Shown: positions 1 to 10,908 of the stretch, one piece after another
Layout: every line of letters begins with the position of its first letter
Position numbering within the stretch: position 1 is the stretch's first letter
From: Sequoia sempervirens
Taxonomy: Eukaryota > Streptophyta > Pinopsida > Cupressales > Cupressaceae
Assembly (NCBI GenBank): GCA_007258455.2
Contig: VDFB02270651.1
Coordinates: forward strand, 698,736,217 to 698,800,216
Length of the DNA stretch: 64,000 nucleotides
Reading direction: 5' to 3'
Made by a program: the position numbers and the translations under genes
The notes under the pieces: model-generated
Seen by the model: only the letters and a program-made list of their open reading frames with translations
Database searches by the model: none
What the model was told of the DNA's origin: nothing

Positions 1-479
1 GCTGCAATGAAAGTGAGCAACCATGATGTTTGATATAGCACTAGACGTTATGCACCAAGGTATAAGGACCAAGGTGATGATGTGTCTCGTGCCCCAGCGT
101 AATACAACCTTGTCTAGATGTATGAGGAAGTAAACTTAGAGCATTAAAGTCCTAATGCACAAAAGGTATTATGTGACCTTAGATGCAAAGGATAATGCAA
201 AAAGATATTCCAACACACACAAGATATGAATATTAGCTAGAATGATATGGATCTGATACAAATGCAAGATAAAATGATAACACACAAAAGCAAGCAAGCA
301 AGCATGCACAAATGATACAAAAACAAACAAGGAATTGCCCCCATCAAGCTGTAAACCGTTGATTGATTGATTAATTGATGATGTTGATAGTGTTGTCATT
401 ATGGGGAGCGACATGTCCCTAGAGCAACACAAGGATGATGATAATTGATTGGTTGACTGGTTGATTTGGTTTACGACAA
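1..479. other. No gene recognised at left edge
   Basis: AT-rich sequence with only short frames and no recognisable protein motif. It probably belongs to the 3' side of the minus-strand retroelement whose ORF lies at 2090-4495, but nothing here proves it. Confidence 0.4.
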
Positions 480-880
480 GATTAGGATCAAGACCAAAGG
501 ATGTGATTGGATAATTTGACAAGATTGATTGACTTGATTGGTATGGATTAAGGATTGACTTGCATTTGGATATTTGCGTGGAATGATTGAAGATGATTTG
601 ATTGATTTGAAGAAACTGTTTGTAATGATATGATGATTGATTGGATGATAGGATGTGATGAATTGAATAGAAGAGTTGATGTGATTGGAATGATGTAGGT
701 TGAAGTGATTTGATTAGATAATCGATTGATTGAATTGAAGAATTGATTTGATTGGAATGATTGTGATTGAGTGGATTGGTTGCAATGGTTTTGAGGAAGA
801 TGATTGATTTGGTGGAATGGTTGAATGATTTGATAGAAGAATTGATGTGTTTGGAATGATTTTATTGCTTGGATTTTTGT
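480..880. repeat. Degenerate TTGATTGA-type simple repeat
   Basis: The stretch is built from loosely repeated GATT/TTGATTGA/GGAATGATT words on the plus strand with very little C. The unit is not of constant length, so it reads as an old, diverged microsatellite. No reading frame of interest crosses it. Confidence 0.7.
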
Positions 881-884
881 TGGA

Positions 885-1195
885 TATTTGATTTTTTTTT
901 TTGTATTTTTTTCAAGACTTTTTCTGCTATTTTTGAATTTTTTCAGGATTTTTTCTACTTTTTTTGTATTTCTTCAGGACTTTTTCTGATGTTTTGTATT
1001 TTTGAAATGTTTTAATTTTTTTTGTATTTTTTTTCAAAACTTTTTTTCTGCTGTTTTTGGATTTCTTCAGGACCTTTTCTCTGTTTTTGGATTTCTTTAG
1101 GACTTTTTCTGCTGTTTTTGTATTTCTTTAGGACTTTTTCTTCTTTTTTTTGTATTTTTGAAATATTTTGATTTTTTTGGAGTTTTGAGATGTTT
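885..1195. repeat. T-rich imperfect minisatellite
   Basis: A unit of about 30 bp (TTTTTGTATTTCTTCAGGAC followed by TTTTTCTGC) is repeated imperfectly at least seven times, with T runs of variable length between copies. The Lys-rich frames seen on the minus strand here are translations of the repeat, not a protein. Confidence 0.75.
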
Positions 1196-2089
1196 TGAGG
1201 TGTCAAATGATGAAAATTTGAGTAGCCTTTGTGCTAGATACCAATGACAAGGGGAAAACCAAGTCTAGGTACAAGGAGATAAAGGGAATTGATAGATGAA
1301 AGGGTGGGTGATGGGATAAGGGATAAAAGGCTCATGACATATGGATGGATGGAAAGGATAAGTCATAGTGAATGAAATGGATGTATGCATCATAAGAGAG
1401 CAAGGATGTGATTTCCAAAGACTATGTTGCATAGGAATAACATGCCCCATTCTAGGTACAATACTTAGGATTTTTCATGACAAAGCTTATGGCAATAGGA
1501 TAATGATAGGCTTGTTTGGAAGGATGAGGTATATCAAAAGATATCCAAAACATGTTTCAACATTTTTCCCCCATATCTTCATCAAGATCAAAAGAAGAAG
1601 GGTGGATGAATGGACTCAATATGATGGCTAAAGATGGCAGGTAAGATGGAAATGATATGACATGAAAATGATAGGTTGAATAGATAAGACATTGTGCCCC
1701 CAAGTGTAAGTGACATAGAAGATCAACCTACACATGACGCCTATTTGCTAGGTTTTCATCATGGTACTTATCCAAGGTGCCTGTTTACCAGGTTTTCACC
1801 ATTGGACAAAAGGATTTCTCTTTACTTTTTTTTTTTTTTTTAATTTTGAATTTTTGGATAGGAGAAGGTGAATATGGATGGGAGGGACTCAAGTGTCTAG
1901 TTCCATGAAAGGTGATAGTTCCACTAGATATGGATGTCATTGCATGGACCATGTCAAATGCTTATAGATGTTGGTAAGGGATGACATGAAAGGGATGGAT
2001 TAGGTAAATGGCGGATTATGAAAGGATTATGTAAGAATGGATGGGGAATAGTGGATGATGATGTGGATTATGTAGGGAGGATGATAGGT
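1196..2089. other. Non-coding stretch with a short duplicated motif
   Basis: No gene was recognised. Two related 26-27-bp segments (GCCTATTTGCTAGGTTTTCA at 1739 and GCCTGTTTACCAGGTTTTCA at 1779) lie 40 bp apart, just before a T16-like run at about 1827-1843. Position downstream of the 801-codon ORF suggests 3' sequence of the same minus-strand retroelement. Confidence 0.4.
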
Positions 2090-4495
2090 TTATGCAAAAG
2101 CATGGACCATAGGAAGGTGGTTGGGAAGATATGTAGGATAGTAGTTGAAGGATGGGGAGATGGAGGTATGTGGGATTGTTGTGAAATGGAAGGGAACCAT
2201 GACCAATGGTTGTACACACTGTGATAAATGTTGAAGCTTTTGATGTGGATGGGGTGTAGGAAGCAATGAAGATGTTTGCTTAGGAGGTGGAGAGTGTAGT
2301 GCTTTAGGTACCCACATAGACTTAGTAGTTTTATGATTTTTATTTTGCTTGTGGGTTTTAGGACTTTGAGACTTTTGAATGGAATGAGAATGTGGGATGG
2401 AAGTGGATGGTTGGGATTTTTGTGATGTGGATGCCTCATTTAACTTGCTTTCTTTTTTCTTAGGTACCCAAACCATTTTAGTTTTGGTCTTTACTTTTGG
2501 AGGTATGGGCTTATATACTTTTTTGGATGTATTTTGATTTGAATTTTTGTATTGATGTCCTAAGGCATGAGAACCCTTAGGATTTTTGACTTTATAGATA
2601 GAGGCATTGAAATTATTTCTTTTGAATCCCATGGGTATGGTGGAATGGGTGGAAGCTTCATGTTTATACAATGTGTGCATTTGTTGGTCATGATTAGGAA
2701 TGTTAGGGTATTTATGGATGGAGGGATAAGGGGATTGGATAATGGGGATATTAGGTGTTGGGAGAAGTGGAGGTAGATTAGATGGAGGGATATTAGGAGT
2801 TGGAAGCAATGGTGGTAGATTTGATGGAGGGATATTAGGAGTTGGAAGCAATGGTGGCAGATTTGATGGTGGAAGGTGTATGGTCACATGCTTTTGACAT
2901 TTGTAGGATGATGGAGGGGGAATGGCAACATATGTTTTAGGGATACGATAGGTTGTATGATGGAAAGGGGTGGACTTAGGATGGATGGAGGAAGTACCAA
3001 CATCTTTAGGTTTTTGTCCTTGGGGTGTAGGTCCAAGGTCATAAGAGCGTGGAGGGACTTTGACATGGACGGGCTCCAAAATATCTTGTTCATGAAGGTC
3101 TAGACCTTTATCTCGGTGGTTCATGTTTTGGAGTGTGCAATGGATAATGGGACTAGGTGAAGATGGAACACTAGACACAAATTCCTTATTGGATGGAGAA
3201 GATGAAGCAAGGGAAGATAATGGTTTTTGTTGTTCTAAGGAGGAACATTCATGAATGAGGGTGGAAAGACCAATAGGATATGATGGAGGACTTACAATGG
3301 GGTCGATAGTGGGTGATGGAGGATCAGTAGGATCTTGATTAGAATTGTGTTCACTTAGATCCAAGGTGTTTGTTTGATCTTCTATGTCGGCTTGGGAAGA
3401 ACTTATCTCATCATGGGAAGTGGATGTTGATGGAGTTTGGATGGGATTATCCTTGAATGTTTTATCATAAATGGCATAAAAGTCAAGGAGTGGATCATTT
3501 TGGACTTCTTGGTCAAAGATGGGATTGTTGTGGATGATATAATTGGGATGGAAATCTTTATCAAGGGTAGGTGTATTTTGGACCTCTTTCTCATGGATGG
3601 GTATAGGATCAAGTTGCTCGTGGATAGACTCTTCATCATTATGGATATCATCTTGATCATAAAAATGATATAGATTATGGATAGGTTGGATGAAAGTGAT
3701 TTGATCTTGATTAGGACTAGGGCTTGATGTTTCCACATGCTTGGGAGTAGACTCTTGATATACCTCTTGGGTTGCTTGAATGGAAGTGGATGGGGATTTC
3801 TCATGGATGGGCTCAACATGTTCTAGATGGTCAACAACATGGAGGCATGATGGAGGTTGACTTAGACTTAATGGGGAAGACTCTTGAATGGGATCAAGGG
3901 GTTGTGGATGACATGGTTGGCTTGAAGGACTTGGCATGGCATTTGAGGACTCTTTTGTTTGTTCAAGTATATGTGTTGGAGGACATGGTGATGTTTGATT
4001 CCTTGCTTGTAGCCCTTGGGTCACATCCTTTGGAGGTGTAGGGGTGGAAGGTGTTGGCTTAGGTTTTTTATTTTTATTGTATATATACTTTGAGAGTACA
4101 TAACCTATATCAGTATTCCCATTGTGAATGGTTGCATGAGAACTTAAAGGCTCTTGATTTTGTTTCCCAGGTGGACTTAAATTCAGATGTGTTTTTTGTG
4201 ATGTGGATTGATAGGTTGATGTGGTAGTGATGCACGAAGAAGTGGATGGATTAGATTGGTATGAGGTGGAAGGGGATGACACCTTAGGTTGAGGTGGAAT
4301 TGGTTGATAATGAATGGATAGGGGATGATGTTGTGGTTGTTGGATTTGACATGTGGCTATGAGGTATTGGGCTTGAGCTACGAGGTGCTGGATTTGAGGT
4401 GACTTGTTTGCTTGAAGTTTTTGTATTATGTTATGGAAGTCATGAATGACTTTTTTGGGCAAAGGTTTTTGAATTGTTTTAAGAGTGTGAAGCAT
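2090..4495 (-). CDS. 801-codon low-complexity retroelement-associated protein
   Basis: This is the longest uninterrupted frame in the window. Residues 1 to about 55 look like an ordinary folded or helical segment rich in Gln, Lys and Ile. Residues 60-540 are disordered, dominated by Pro, Ser, Thr, His and Gln. Residues about 541-585 hold three 14-residue repeats (core SNLPPLLPTPN), and the C-terminal part is basic with two WVPK motifs near residues 674 and 726. There is no zinc knuckle, protease, reverse transcriptase or integrase. It starts about 1.7 kb downstream of a TGGCGCCC-type primer site on the same strand, which suits an extra ORF or gag-like protein of a Ty3/gypsy relative or a non-autonomous derivative. 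WVPK-like motifs occur in plant retroelement linkers, from memory only. The lack of stops over 2.4 kb is notable beside its decayed surroundings. No function is claimed. Confidence 0.5.
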   Translation of the reverse strand: MLHTLKTIQKPLPKKVIHDFHNIIQKLQANKSPQIQHLVAQAQYLIATCQIQQPQHHPLSIHYQPIPPQPKVSSPSTSYQSNPSTSSCITTTSTYQSTSQKTHLNLSPPGKQNQEPLSSHATIHNGNTDIGYVLSKYIYNKNKKPKPTPSTPTPPKDVTQGLQARNQTSPCPPTHILEQTKESSNAMPSPSSQPCHPQPLDPIQESSPLSLSQPPSCLHVVDHLEHVEPIHEKSPSTSIQATQEVYQESTPKHVETSSPSPNQDQITFIQPIHNLYHFYDQDDIHNDEESIHEQLDPIPIHEKEVQNTPTLDKDFHPNYIIHNNPIFDQEVQNDPLLDFYAIYDKTFKDNPIQTPSTSTSHDEISSSQADIEDQTNTLDLSEHNSNQDPTDPPSPTIDPIVSPPSYPIGLSTLIHECSSLEQQKPLSSLASSSPSNKEFVSSVPSSPSPIIHCTLQNMNHRDKGLDLHEQDILEPVHVKVPPRSYDLGPTPQGQKPKDVGTSSIHPKSTPFHHTTYRIPKTYVAIPPPSSYKCQKHVTIHLPPSNLPPLLPTPNIPPSNLPPLLPTPNIPPSNLPPLLPTPNIPIIQSPYPSIHKYPNIPNHDQQMHTLYKHEASTHSTIPMGFKRNNFNASIYKVKNPKGSHALGHQYKNSNQNTSKKVYKPIPPKVKTKTKMVWVPKKKESKLNEASTSQKSQPSTSIPHSHSIQKSQSPKTHKQNKNHKTTKSMWVPKALHSPPPKQTSSLLPTPHPHQKLQHLSQCVQPLVMVPFHFTTIPHTSISPSFNYYPTYLPNHLPMVHAFA
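2739..2872 (-). repeat. 42-bp in-frame tandem repeat inside the 801-codon ORF
   Basis: Two almost identical 42-bp units start at 2781 and 2823, and a more diverged unit precedes them. Each encodes a 14-residue Pro-rich unit on the minus strand. Because 42 is a multiple of three, copy-number change would not break the frame. Confidence 0.8.
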
Positions 4496-6207
4496 GTGAA
4501 CAACCTCTTTGTGCCATGTCTTCCCATGTTTCTATGGTGTAAAATGATGTTGATTGGATTAAACAGATGATGATTAGGATATGATATGGAATGACAAGAT
4601 TGTATGATTTGGATGATGTGGCAAGAGTTTATTGGAAATTTTACTTGGGCACTATCAAACACAATATTTCACATGTAAATGCATGAACACACACACCAAG
4701 CACAATGATAAGTTTGTCTTTGAAGATTAGATGTTATGATTAAGTAAACACTTGAATACACAACAACAAGCCTGATGACTAGTCAAGTGGGGTATGGCCA
4801 ATTAGGTCTCAAGTGAGTTTTCACAAGGTTGACTAGGTATAAGTCGGAAGCAAAATCTTGCCAATAAGCTGGGAGAAAGGGGTAACCCACCCTTCACCTT
4901 CACTTCCCAAAGGTATAAAGTTCTTTGGGGCTTAGCTCAGAGTGACAAGATTTCAACTTCCAAACAAGCGTGTCTTTCGATTCACACTTTGATTGAAGTC
5001 GTCCCTTGGAGGGGTGTGTCCTCCAAGTAGGCCTCCTAAAAAGGGTATGACAAAAGCGAACCAAGTGAGGTGTTCTGAAAGACACACACACTTGATTCAC
5101 ACTCACAGTGATTAATTTCTCTTTAGAAAATTGAAATGTTTTGAATAAAACAATGAAGCACTCGTTCTTTTTAGATCCCAAATCATGATGTGATGGAAGA
5201 CAATGATTAATTTTAGACCCAATGTTTGAAATGTGATTGAAGAAAAGATTTTTTTGTTTTTAAACCAATTGCAATGATGTGATCAAACAAGATTTTATTT
5301 TATGTCCCAAATTGAAAGATGTGACAAACAAGATTAAGAGATGAAGGATGAAACGAGTGCACCTGGTTATTTTCGCTCTCCAAATTATTGTTGTGAGTGA
5401 TATTGTTGCTACTAGAGCTCCTTATGATCACCTACAAGATAGAAAAAATAATATTATAATGCATCCAAAGAAAAGAAAAGAAAAGAAAAAGACAAGTTCA
5501 TCAAAAAATTTCAATTTCAGATACTTTTGACATAGCCGAATTAGATTTTAGTATTTGACAATTTTTTTGATCTGAAAAATGAAAAATAAAAGAGAAGACC
5601 CCTGCTAATTTTCTGAGAGCCTTCCAGAAATGTAAAGAAGTAAGAAAAATTCCCTGTTTTACTCTCAGAAATGCGGATTTATGAAAACCATATAGAAAAT
5701 GAAGATTGAATTTTTTCACATTATATTTGACCTCCAAACTAAATCTGTAAAACATAGACCCCTATTAGAATTTCATGACCTTTATAAAAATGTAAAAAGT
5801 TATGAAAAATTCATCGATTTGCGTCTAGAAAAGCATATTTATGAAAATAATTAACATCAAAATAACTTCCACAAAAATAATCATAAACCCTCGATTTTTT
5901 TACTGTAGCCTCTTGAAATGATGCAAAAGGTTTTGCAAAAATCTTGTAAAAAAATTCGTAGCTGTGTAGAAGATATGAAGAATTTTGTAAAACCTATGGT
6001 TTTGTCCAAAAATTGGCAGATCTGCAAAACAAAGTCAATAAAACCTGCACAAAACACCATTCAAAGCCTTGTATGCACTCCATAAACCTTTGTATGCACT
6101 ATAAAAACCCTTAGATGTGCTAAAATGATAATTTTCGTCAGAAAGTTGAATTCCAGAATGCGAAATCCTATCAGAAAACCTGCAGATAAATCTTAAAAAT
6201 GGGGCAA
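4496..6207 (-). other. Probable untranslated leader of minus-strand retroelement
   Basis: No protein was recognised. The stretch lies between the primer-site candidate and the 801-codon ORF. It contains repeated short phrases such as GAAAATTCCCTGTTTT and CTATTAGAATTTCATGACC in a diverged series between 5530 and 6200, which reads as a degenerate, transcribed leader. Confidence 0.35.
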
Positions 6208-6226
6208 GGCCCCACAATGGGCGCCA
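6208..6226 (-). other. Primer-binding-site candidate (TGGCGCCC type)
   Basis: Read on the minus strand the sequence is TGGCGCCCATTGTGGGGCC. Sites of the form TGGCGCC followed by a GGGGCC-like tail are typical of plant Ty3/gypsy elements of the Tat/Athila group (family knowledge). It lies 5 bp inside the TG/CA-type boundary at 6232, as expected for a site next to a 5' LTR. Confidence 0.55.
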
Positions 6227-6231
6227 TTTAA

Positions 6232-7430
6232 TGTGTGATCAATTTTTAAGTGTTAAACCATGATTAAATAAATCAAACACACCAATATAACATTAACTCA
6301 AAGGAAACAGATAAACAAAACAAACTCTTATGCGAATGGCTCCTTCGAAAGCGTCATATTGTCCTCTATCTCTAGCGTTTCATTGATTCAAGATGCTCTC
6401 AGATTTTGTATGCCAAGCTCAACGAAATGGACTACTAAAGAATGAGATTTAGAGAAATGTTGGTTGCTCACTTTGGCAGCATAACGATATGGTGAAGGTT
6501 CGAAAAAGGAGAATGATGGATGAAAGATGGAAGATTCCAGAATGATTTTGACAGAGTGAGGATACTTAAGAATCAACCCCCTAAATGAATTGTGAGAGGT
6601 TGTATTTATAGAGTTTTCAAAAGCTTCTGATTAGCTGATATAATCAATGGCTATGATAATTCTTGACAGATCAAACAGTTGAAGATGGATGAAACTGAAG
6701 GAGAAAATAGAAGAAACCTAAAAACAAGATTTTTCTATTTTTATGAAAGAGAAAAAGATAAGAAGATAAGAATAAAAGAAAGATTTAAAGCTGATAAATA
6801 ATTAATTAAAAAATCAATTATTTATTTGTGGAGGATATTCAGCTTTTCTTAATTAAATAAAATATTTAATTAAGCTTTTAAAAGCAGAAGAAAGCTTGTG
6901 ATAAGAAGACAGCTTTAATCATGTTTTATTGAAAAAAGCAAAAGATCTCATAATTAAATAAAATATTTAATTATGATATGAGAAGATTGCACAATTAAAT
7001 AAAATACCTAATTGTGATTTGGAAAGAAAGCATAAGATATTTTTAATTAAATAAAATTTATTTAATTAAATCACTTTTATGAAATTAATCAAATGAAACA
7101 TTTAATTAATTAGAAGAAGAAAATAAAATAGAAGAAAAGGATATTTAAATTTAATTAAATCAAAAGATTTAATTTAAATTCAAACATTGATAATTAATTT
7201 AAATAAATAGAATGTATTTATTTAAATAATTAAGTGGACATATGAAAATAATTAAATAAAATAAATTTATTTAATTATGGAAGAGAAATAAGATGAATGA
7301 ACAATATAATTAAATTAATTAAATTTAATCATATGTAGAGGACTTTAGAAAAATTAATTAAATAATAAATATTTAATTAATTGTCAGGATTATAGACATG
7401 ACCATTTTTATGCGTATACAGAAATGCATG
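6232..7430 (-). mobile_element. 5' LTR candidate of minus-strand retroelement (outer end unknown)
   Basis: On the minus strand the LTR would end ...GATCACACA immediately before the primer site. Its inner half (6232-6740) is mixed sequence. Its outer half (about 6760-7380) is dominated by repeated AATTAAATAAAATATTTAATTAA-like words. No second LTR copy is present in the window, so the outer boundary near 7400-7430 is a guess, and the inner boundary rests on the primer site alone. Confidence 0.4.
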
Positions 7431-7530
7431 AGGAAACAATAGAATAAGAGAAGGTTTTGAAGGTGGTGAAGTGGAGTTGAGCTAAATTTTTGAAGCTTAA
7501 CACATTGAGTAGAAGTAAAAGAGATTCATA

Positions 7531-7746
7531 ATGGAAGGTGATGTCACTAGGAGAGAGTTGTCAGCTCACAAGTAGAAACTAGAAGATGCAATGCTATTTT
7601 CACTCTTCATGAGAGTGGGTTGGATTGACTATTTCTTAAAATTAACAAAATTTGACAATGATATATCAAAAATATTTATAGCCACATTCGAGAAAAATGA
7701 AGAAATGGTGAAAGTTTTTTTAGTAGATGCATCTAAAGTCACTTAG
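7531..7746 (+). pseudogene. Short gag-like scrap with one internal stop
   Basis: From the ATG at 7531 a frame runs 71 codons with an in-frame TAG at 7573-7575 and a final TAG at 7744. The middle reads MRVGWIDYFLKL then KFDNDISKIF and ATFEKNEEMV, a pattern that resembles the N-terminal domain of some plant gag-like or LARD proteins. The match is by eye and weak. It could equally be an unrelated relic. Confidence 0.3.
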
Positions 7747-7782
7747 TAGATGCATCTAAAGGTTTGTTAGTAGATGCATCTA
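7724..7782. repeat. Triplicate 12-bp palindrome TAGATGCATCTA
   Basis: Perfect copies of the self-complementary 12-mer lie at 7724-7735, 7747-7758 and 7771-7782, spaced 23-24 bp start to start, with diverged linkers. A fourth related word (GTAGATGCAATGG) follows near 7808. Confidence 0.85.
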
Positions 7783-9227
7783 GAACTGGAGTAGAGTTTT
7801 TAGCACACGTAGATGCAATGGTTGCAAGAGAGTAATTCCATGAGCAAGGAGAGAATTTGGATTCATCATCACAAGGTATAAAGAGGATTTCCCTTCTATG
7901 GTTTTGGGATAATTGTGCTTCCTATGTCATTAGATATCTTACTTGTGATGGTAGACAAAATATTTTCTATACTGTACATTTTAAATTGCTTAGTCACCTT
8001 CACCACAATAGGTTGGTAAAAGTGTCAAAATTTATTTATAATATGTAGTGTCCCTTCGTCTATGATATCGTCGTATTGTTTTCAATTGTGGGAGATAGGG
8101 TATCTTTTGATTTTAATTTGTTTTATTGTTATTTCTTTGATTAAATAAATATTACTAATAATTTATTTAGTTTAAATAAATTAAGGTGAAAATATTTATT
8201 AAAATAAATATATTGTATTATAACTAAAAGAAAGATTAAATTATTAAATATTTATTAAATATTTAATAGTTGATCTATTTGGTTCATATATTAAAGAGTC
8301 AATTATAAATTTATGAATAGGGGTAGTGGCTGGCATACAATCGTAACTGATGGAAGTGCAACGATTTGCTGAACGGAGTGTAAAAGACACCATCAAAGAA
8401 ATTATAATAAGTGATAGAAGTTGAACGGTTCCACGATGGGAGTGGAAAAGACACCATGAAACAAACTATAAACAAGAATTATTCTGGAGGGAAGGGAAAA
8501 ATCTGGCGGACTGTGTAAACTTGGCGATCATCACCACTATGAAGTTTGTAACTCATGGGAATTCGATTAAGTATCCAAATTCTTGTGCCTTTGATTTTGT
8601 TGAGGGGATCAGCGTCTCCACAACGAGGGGGATCTTTCACAGGGTTCTTCCCTTTCACATCATCAATATTATTTGCATGAATCCTAAATCTGTGAAAATG
8701 ATGATTATGTTTCACATCTCTGTAAACAATTTATCGGGTAATAATCTTGGCAAAGAAGGTGGATGCAGCATGGGCATTAGCATATCTCTGGAGAATTTTA
8801 TTATCATTTGATAAGGCGGTTATCTACAATTCCTTCTTGCATAGTGAGGGCTCCGGTCACCTATGTTGGAGCATCGCTTCTATCGTAGTCCATCCCCACC
8901 ATTGACGCCATAAGATAAGTATGATCTTTCCTATGATTATATGTTATGCTTTAAAAACAAAAGTTTTGAATGGTTGTCGTGTTTGGTTAGGCATTGAAAA
9001 AAAAAGAAATTAGATGCAATTGCTTGCATATAACTTCCCTGCAAACTAAATCTTTATCCGCAACATCCATGATAATGGTTGAGAAGGATATTTCCTTGGG
9101 TTATTGGTTTCTCCTGTAAATTCGTTTCCTTGGCTGTCACAATTTTCTCTCTTTCGCAGTTGCAACACTTGAAATAATGATAATAATGCAAGTAGATGGC
9201 GATATTTCCCTATTCCAATATTCACTT
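7783..9227. other. No gene recognised; contains a ~65-bp duplicated segment
   Basis: Two related segments between about 8345 and 8475 share GGAAGTG..., a GAACGG core, and AAAAGACACCAT, so an old tandem duplication is likely. The frames on either strand at 8479-8811 do not show a known domain. The region leads into the LRR relic and may be retroelement LTR or gene-flanking sequence. Confidence 0.35.
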
Positions 9228-9585
9228 TCTAATATACTTGGCAACCTATCTCTATTACGTCATTTAGAGTGGAGGCATTGTACAGAATTAAATAGTCTCC
9301 CTGAAACCATTGGCAACCCGCCATAGCTGCAACTTTTTGACTTACAAAGGTATGGTAAGTTAAATAATCTCTCTAGTTTCATTGATAACCTGCCACTGTG
9401 GCGCACTTGATCATGGTAGGGTGTATAGATTTAAATAATCCCTCCGATTTCTTTGTCATCCTGCCTCAGCCGCGAGCTTGAGCATAATAGGAAGTTTAAA
9501 AGTTTAAATGATCTCTCTTATTTCATTATCAATCTGTCTGCTCTTTTCCATCGTAGTCTCTATACTTAACACCAGATAGAATGCC
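9228..9585 (+). pseudogene. Decayed leucine-rich-repeat segment of a plant resistance-type gene
   Basis: Reading from 9228 gives four to five repeats of about 24 residues with the consensus L..L...C..LNSLPETIGN.P.LQ, the short LRR of plant TIR/CC-NBS-LRR immune receptors. The first repeat reads LSLLRHLEW then LNSLPETIGN, the second LFDLQRYGKLNNLSSFIDN. Stops interrupt each repeat after the first, at least one frameshift lies near 9430, and the repeats fade out after INLSALF. No NB-ARC or TIR sequence was seen upstream, so this is only a fragment. Such receptors detect pathogen effectors in the cytoplasm; this relic cannot be functional. Confidence 0.7.
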
Positions 9586-10838
9586 TCTTCATGTCCTTAG
9601 TCTATCTTTAATTCGCTTAATTTTCTTCTGGTTGTTCTTTTTATGGAAATGACTTAGGGTTCTTTCAATGCATAATTCTTGTCCAGGTGAAAATAAACAT
9701 ATTTATGTTTTGTATATATATGTAACTATATGTGATCATAATATAAAACATAGTAATGATTTTACATTCTATAATAGCATTTATATATATTGAGCATAAT
9801 ATAGGATTTAAGTATTTTTTTTTTTTAACGGCTGACTTCTCCTAGAACTTTTCTATATTAGTATTCGGTTGAGTGAGAAATAATAAATGCATGTACAATA
9901 TGGAATCTTATGAATGGGTTTAAGGTAAATATTATGCGAAGGGTATATTCATTTATTGCTATTATGAAATGAATTAATATCTTGTTTTTAGGTAATATTA
10001 GTAATATTAGTAGTTAAGGAAATTACATTGAAAGATATTTAGTTAATGAAGTGAATGAATTAGAGTAGGTTAACTGAAGATATTAATTTTATTTAGGTTA
10101 AGGTTATGTTGTGAAGGATTAGATTTATATCCCAGCTAGATAAATGACCTCTTATTTTTAATAAGAAAGTGAAGTTAAATATATATTTGTTTTACAATAA
10201 ATAGGCTAGATATTGGTTGAAGTGATATTTAATTAAAGGATTTTTATTTGAATAAATAAAGTTACCAATCGTTAATATGAAATCTTTCCATGTGGTTAGT
10301 CATCATGTAATAAGGATGATGAAGTATAGAGTCCTCACATTTATTAGTTTAAGAGGAAATATATGTGCTTTTAGAATATTACTGATTATTGTATCTAATT
10401 TAAATGAAAAGGTAGGTTGAAAATATTAACTTGAGATTTCTTTTAATATAATGGAACTTAAAATATGAAGTATATATTTACTTCTTCTTATATGTTCTCT
10501 TATTTGGTGTTCTAATTTTATAGTATTAATTTTGTGATATCTTTTAATCCCCTTTATATTTCTTTTAGTTTATGAATTAAATAAACATTGTCTTAATATC
10601 CAACTAATCTCATCTTATAGAAATTTACTAGGAACAATGATTCTCTTATTTGTATATTCTAATTAAGTAATTGTGAGTATCGTGTCATGGGTGTTTGTAC
10701 TGAACTTTTATAGAATTGTGTATCCTTGGCCATGGTTAAGTATTATAGTAAACTCTATTTGACTTCATTATGGTAGTTTTATAAACTTGAATCAACGAAA
10801 TAAATTATTCCTTGAATTGAGTTTTCATTCTTAATTAT
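9586..10838. other. AT-rich intergenic stretch, nothing recognised
   Basis: No frame of note, no LTR ends and no clear repeat were seen. The sequence is AT-rich with scattered T runs. Confidence 0.5.
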
Positions 10839-10908
10839 TTCATTTGGATTGATAAGTAGGAGGTATTTTTCCACAGCATGTCAAATTATGATATTGCTAT
10901 CAGGATTC

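Noticed and set aside
8479..8811. Host gene on either strand at 8.5-8.8 kb
   Set aside because: Overlapping frames of 78 and 96 codons on opposite strands, neither with a domain, signal or splice context.
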